Of a DNA stretch of 64,000 bases, positions 61,823 to 64,000 are shown piece by piece; position 1 is the first letter of the stretch; each line of letters starts with the position of its first letter. Origin of the DNA: Candidatus Rokuibacteriota bacterium. Lineage in GTDB: Bacteria > Methylomirabilota > Methylomirabilia > Rokubacteriales > CSP1-6. The notes beneath the pieces are model-generated. The model saw nothing but the letters and a program-made list of their open reading frames with translations. It did no database searches and was not told where the DNA came from. Position numbers and translations under genes: made by a program. The DNA lies in NCBI GenBank assembly GCA_003220685.1, contig QHTE01000049.1, positions 104,760-168,759 of the forward strand, read 5' to 3'.

Positions 61823-62803
61823 ATGCGGCTGATCGGGCTCGCAGTCGTTCTCACGCTCAGCCTCTTCGCTGCGCCGCGCGCTGCGGAGGCCCAGCAGGCC
61901 GGGAAGGTGTACCGAATCGGCGTACTCGGTACTGCTTCGGCTCCCTACGAACCTTTTATCGGCGCGTTCCGACACCGCCTCAGGGAGCTCGGATACGAGG
62001 AAAACAAAACCCTTCTCATCGAGTATCGCTGGGCCGAGGGCAAGCTCGACCGTCTGCCAGGTCTCGCGGCGGAGCTGGTGGCCCTCCGGGTCGACGTGAT
62101 CGTGACCCATGCCAGCTCCGGCGCCCGAGCCGCCAAGGAGGCGACGACCACAATCCCGATCGTCGCGGCAACCATGGGCGATCCCGTTGAAGACGGGCTC
62201 GCGGCGAGCCTGGCCAGGCCGGGAGGGAATCTCACTGGGTTTGTCATAGAGGACCGTGAGTTGCACCTGAAGCGGTGTGAGCTGCTGAAGGAGGTCGCGC
62301 CCAAAGCCTCGCGCCTAGGAATTCTCGTTGCTCCAACCGTTCAGATGTCAGACGCCTGGTTCGAAGCGCTCCAAACCGGCGCCAGATCGCTAGGGGTCCG
62401 TCTGCAACGGGTGAACGTGCGCGCCGACGATTTGGCGGGCGCGTTCTCCACGATGGCCAAAGACGGGGTGAACGCGCTGAACGTGGGGAGCGTCGCGTGG
62501 GTCCTCGATCATAGGGCGGCGATCGCCGCGCTCGCCGTCAAGCACCGACTGCCCACGATCGGCGGACCGAGGAGGTTCGCCGAAGGCGGGGGTCTCTTGG
62601 CCTACGGAGCCCGTGAGGGGGTCGATCGATGGCAACGCACGGCCGGCTACGTCGACCGAATCCTGAAGGGCGCCAAGCCGGCGGAACTCCCGATCGAACG
62701 GCCCACGAAGTTCGAGCTCGTGATCAACCTCAAGACGGCCAAGGCGCTGGGCCTGACGATCCCGCAAACGCTACTGCTGCGGGCGGACCAGCTGATCCAG
62801 TGA
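61823..62803 (+). CDS. ABC transporter substrate-binding protein (ABC_sub_bind / TrpX-like), array member 2
   Basis: 326-aa paralogue of member 1. The signal peptide MRLIGLAVVLTLSLFAAPRA is followed by YRIGVLGTASAPYEPFIGAF, and GLAASLARPGGNLTGFV is conserved. Its last roughly 97 bp differ from those of member 1 at only about seven positions, while the middle regions are widely divergent, suggesting gene conversion or selection at the 3' end. It lies 28 nt after member 1 and its stop overlaps the start of member 3 by one base, so the three are probably one operon. Confidence 0.92.
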   Translation: MRLIGLAVVLTLSLFAAPRAAEAQQAGKVYRIGVLGTASAPYEPFIGAFRHRLRELGYEENKTLLIEYRWAEGKLDRLPGLAAELVALRVDVIVTHASSGARAAKEATTTIPIVAATMGDPVEDGLAASLARPGGNLTGFVIEDRELHLKRCELLKEVAPKASRLGILVAPTVQMSDAWFEALQTGARSLGVRLQRVNVRADDLAGAFSTMAKDGVNALNVGSVAWVLDHRAAIAALAVKHRLPTIGGPRRFAEGGGLLAYGAREGVDRWQRTAGYVDRILKGAKPAELPIERPTKFELVINLKTAKALGLTIPQTLLLRADQLIQ

Positions 62804-63834
62804 TGGACCGGCGGGCGTTCATCACCATCATGGCTGGGAGCACCCTTGCGTCGCCGCTCGGTGCCGAGGCGCAGCAGGCGAAGAGAATCGTCACGGTGGT
62901 CCTTCTCGGAGACGACTTCGGGATGGGACCGCTGCCCGCGAACATGCAGGAGGCCTTCCTCCAAGGTCTGCGGGATTTGGGTTGGGTGGAAGGGGTTAAT
63001 CTCCGAGTGGAGCAGCGCTCGGCGAAGACACGGGAGCAGCGGCCGGCGACGGCCGCTGAGGTCGTGAAGCTGAACCCCGACGTCATCGTCGCTGCGGCGC
63101 CAGCGGCCTTCGCGTATGGGCCGGTTGCGCCAGAAGCGGCTGCTCGCACGCAATTCTGGTCACCGATTCCAGACATACCAATCGTCTTCGCCGGGGTGTC
63201 GGACCCCGTCGCCGCCGGCATGGTCCAGAGCCTGGCACGCCCAGGCGGCAGCATGACAGGCATTACATATCTCGGTGTCGAGCTGAACCCCAAGCGGCTT
63301 CAGCTCTTGAAGGAGACGCTACCATCACTGGCCCGCGTCGGGGTCCTCGTGCCGTCCAACCATCAACTGCGTGACCGCATGGTCCGGGAAGTCGAAGCGG
63401 CCGCCACTTCGCTCGGTGTGAAACTCCAGCTTCTCGAAGTGGCGTCCATCGATCCCCCAGAGAAGATCGACCAAGCATTCGCTGCGATGGTCCGAGAGCG
63501 AGCTCAGGCCATCCTTGGGATGCAAGGTGCACACTTCTTCAAGGAGCGAAGGCGCATAGCCGAATTGTCGCTGACACATCGCCTGCCTGGCGTCTTCGAA
63601 CTTGCCGACTACGTTGACGCTGGTTGCCTGATCGCGTATGCGCCCAACCTCACGGACATCTTTCGGTACGCTGCGAGATATGCCGACCAGATTCTTAAAG
63701 GTGCCAAAGCGGCGGATCTACCGGTGGAACTACCTCGACGATTCGAACTTGTTATCAATCAGAGAACAGCGAAGAGGCTGAGCATCACAGTTCCACCACC
63801 GCTGCTGTCCCGAGCGGATCGGGTGATCGAATAG
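62803..63834 (+). CDS. ABC transporter substrate-binding protein (ABC_sub_bind / TrpX-like), array member 3, Tat-like signal
   Basis: 343-aa member of the same family. The N-terminus MDRRAFITIMAGSTLASPLG, then AEAQQ, has the RRxF pattern of a twin-arginine (Tat) signal peptide, unlike the Sec-type signals of members 1, 2 and 4. AAGMVQSLARPGGSMTGITY is conserved, while the C-terminus is diverged (RFELVINQRTAKRLSITVPP). It overlaps member 2 by 1 nt (TGATG). Its base use looks less GC-rich than the housekeeping genes. Confidence 0.92.
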   Translation: MDRRAFITIMAGSTLASPLGAEAQQAKRIVTVVLLGDDFGMGPLPANMQEAFLQGLRDLGWVEGVNLRVEQRSAKTREQRPATAAEVVKLNPDVIVAAAPAAFAYGPVAPEAAARTQFWSPIPDIPIVFAGVSDPVAAGMVQSLARPGGSMTGITYLGVELNPKRLQLLKETLPSLARVGVLVPSNHQLRDRMVREVEAAATSLGVKLQLLEVASIDPPEKIDQAFAAMVRERAQAILGMQGAHFFKERRRIAELSLTHRLPGVFELADYVDAGCLIAYAPNLTDIFRYAARYADQILKGAKAADLPVELPRRFELVINQRTAKRLSITVPPPLLSRADRVIE

Positions 63835-63876
63835 CGCGTGCTCGACCAACGCGGCCGAGCTGGATTACCGGTCGTC

Positions 63877-63885
63877 TGCTAGACT
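63877..63885 (+). promoter_or_regulatory. Extended -10 promoter of the binding-protein array, copy 2
   Basis: TGCTAGACT, with the hexamer at 63880-63885, is within a 21-bp block identical to that at 60758-60778. It lies 27 nt before the ATG at 63913. Confidence 0.55.
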
Positions 63886-63912
63886 CCCGCCAGCCGTCGG
63901 AACGAGGTGCTC

Positions 63913-64000
63913 ATGCGGCAGATAGGGCTTGCGGTCGTAGTCGCTCTGGTCTTGTTCGGTGCGCCGCTCGCCGGCGGGGCGCAGCAGCCTGGGAAGGTGT
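63913..64000 (+). CDS. ABC_sub_bind-type substrate-binding protein, array member 4 (cut by window end)
   Basis: Only 29 codons are visible: MRQIGLAVVVALVLFGAPLA, then GGAQQPGKV. This is a Sec signal peptide followed by the start of the mature domain, matching members 1 and 2 residue for residue at the key places. It has its own copy of the TGCTAGACT promoter block and a GAGGTG ribosome-binding site, so it probably starts a new transcription unit. Confidence 0.85.
   Translation, partial: MRQIGLAVVVALVLFGAPLAGGAQQPGKV

Overview
This 64 kb window is GC-rich, densely coding DNA, mostly on the minus strand, from a bacterial chromosome. lpxC implies a lipopolysaccharide outer membrane. PyrR and RemA, which are often thought of as Gram-positive genes, are also present, as are a caa3-type oxidase, flavin-dependent LLM oxidoreductases and many ABC substrate-binding proteins. 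This mixture resembles soil or subsurface lineages such as Candidatus Rokubacteria/Methylomirabilota. That placement is inferred from gene content, not from a marker tree.

Layout. 1-7.1 kb: accessory catabolic and transport genes (two branched-chain-amino-acid-type binding proteins, alpha/beta hydrolase, VOC protein, two LLM oxidoreductases, an amidohydrolase remnant, a DUF2306-like membrane protein and a possible chimeric gene). 7.1-11.2 kb: ffh-rpsP-rimM-trmD-rplS-rnhB. 11.2-21.5 kb: a housekeeping block read from yicC through remA, gmk, rpoZ, coaBC, udg, priA, def, fmt, rsmB and rpe to a cupin and a secreted protein. 21.5-23.9 kb, plus strand: a small membrane protein, a broken receiver-GAF-histidine kinase and two tandem receiver proteins. 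23.9-32.7 kb: the pyrimidine operon pyrR-pyrB-pyrC-carA-orf-carB-pyrF-pyrE, with a strong promoter and a PyrR-binding hairpin beside the pyrR ribosome-binding site. 32.7-39.2 kb: CodA-like amidohydrolase, ntrX, ntrY, DUF4390 and lpxC. 39.4-44.4 kb: heat-shock cluster hrcA-grpE-dnaJ-prmA-rsmE-archease, without dnaK. 44.4-48.2 kb: lepA-lepB-hemW. 48.2-51.4 kb: nucleotide-sugar genes. 51.4-57.3 kb: caa3 oxidase genes (coxB, a coxA-coxC fusion, subunit IV, ctaG) and an M20 amidohydrolase. 57.4-60.6 kb, plus strand: two acyl-CoA dehydrogenases and a Nudix protein. 60.6-64 kb: a tandem array of four ABC_sub_bind-type binding proteins, the last cut by the window end.

Two window-wide signals stand out. 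First, about eight transcription units have a -10 box, often an extended TGn-TATAAT form, only 6-11 nt before the start codon and no Shine-Dalgarno sequence. This predicts widespread leaderless mRNAs. Genes inside operons, and the PyrR-regulated operon, do have Shine-Dalgarno sequences. Second, GC-rich inverted repeats and dispersed repeats sit between genes and also in frame inside rsmE, prmA and hemW, adding protein segments. carB, and possibly fmt and the CodA-like gene, lack a usual start codon; carB most likely starts at CTG. No tRNA, rRNA, CRISPR array, integrase or transposase was seen, and no gap longer than about 230 bp is without a feature.
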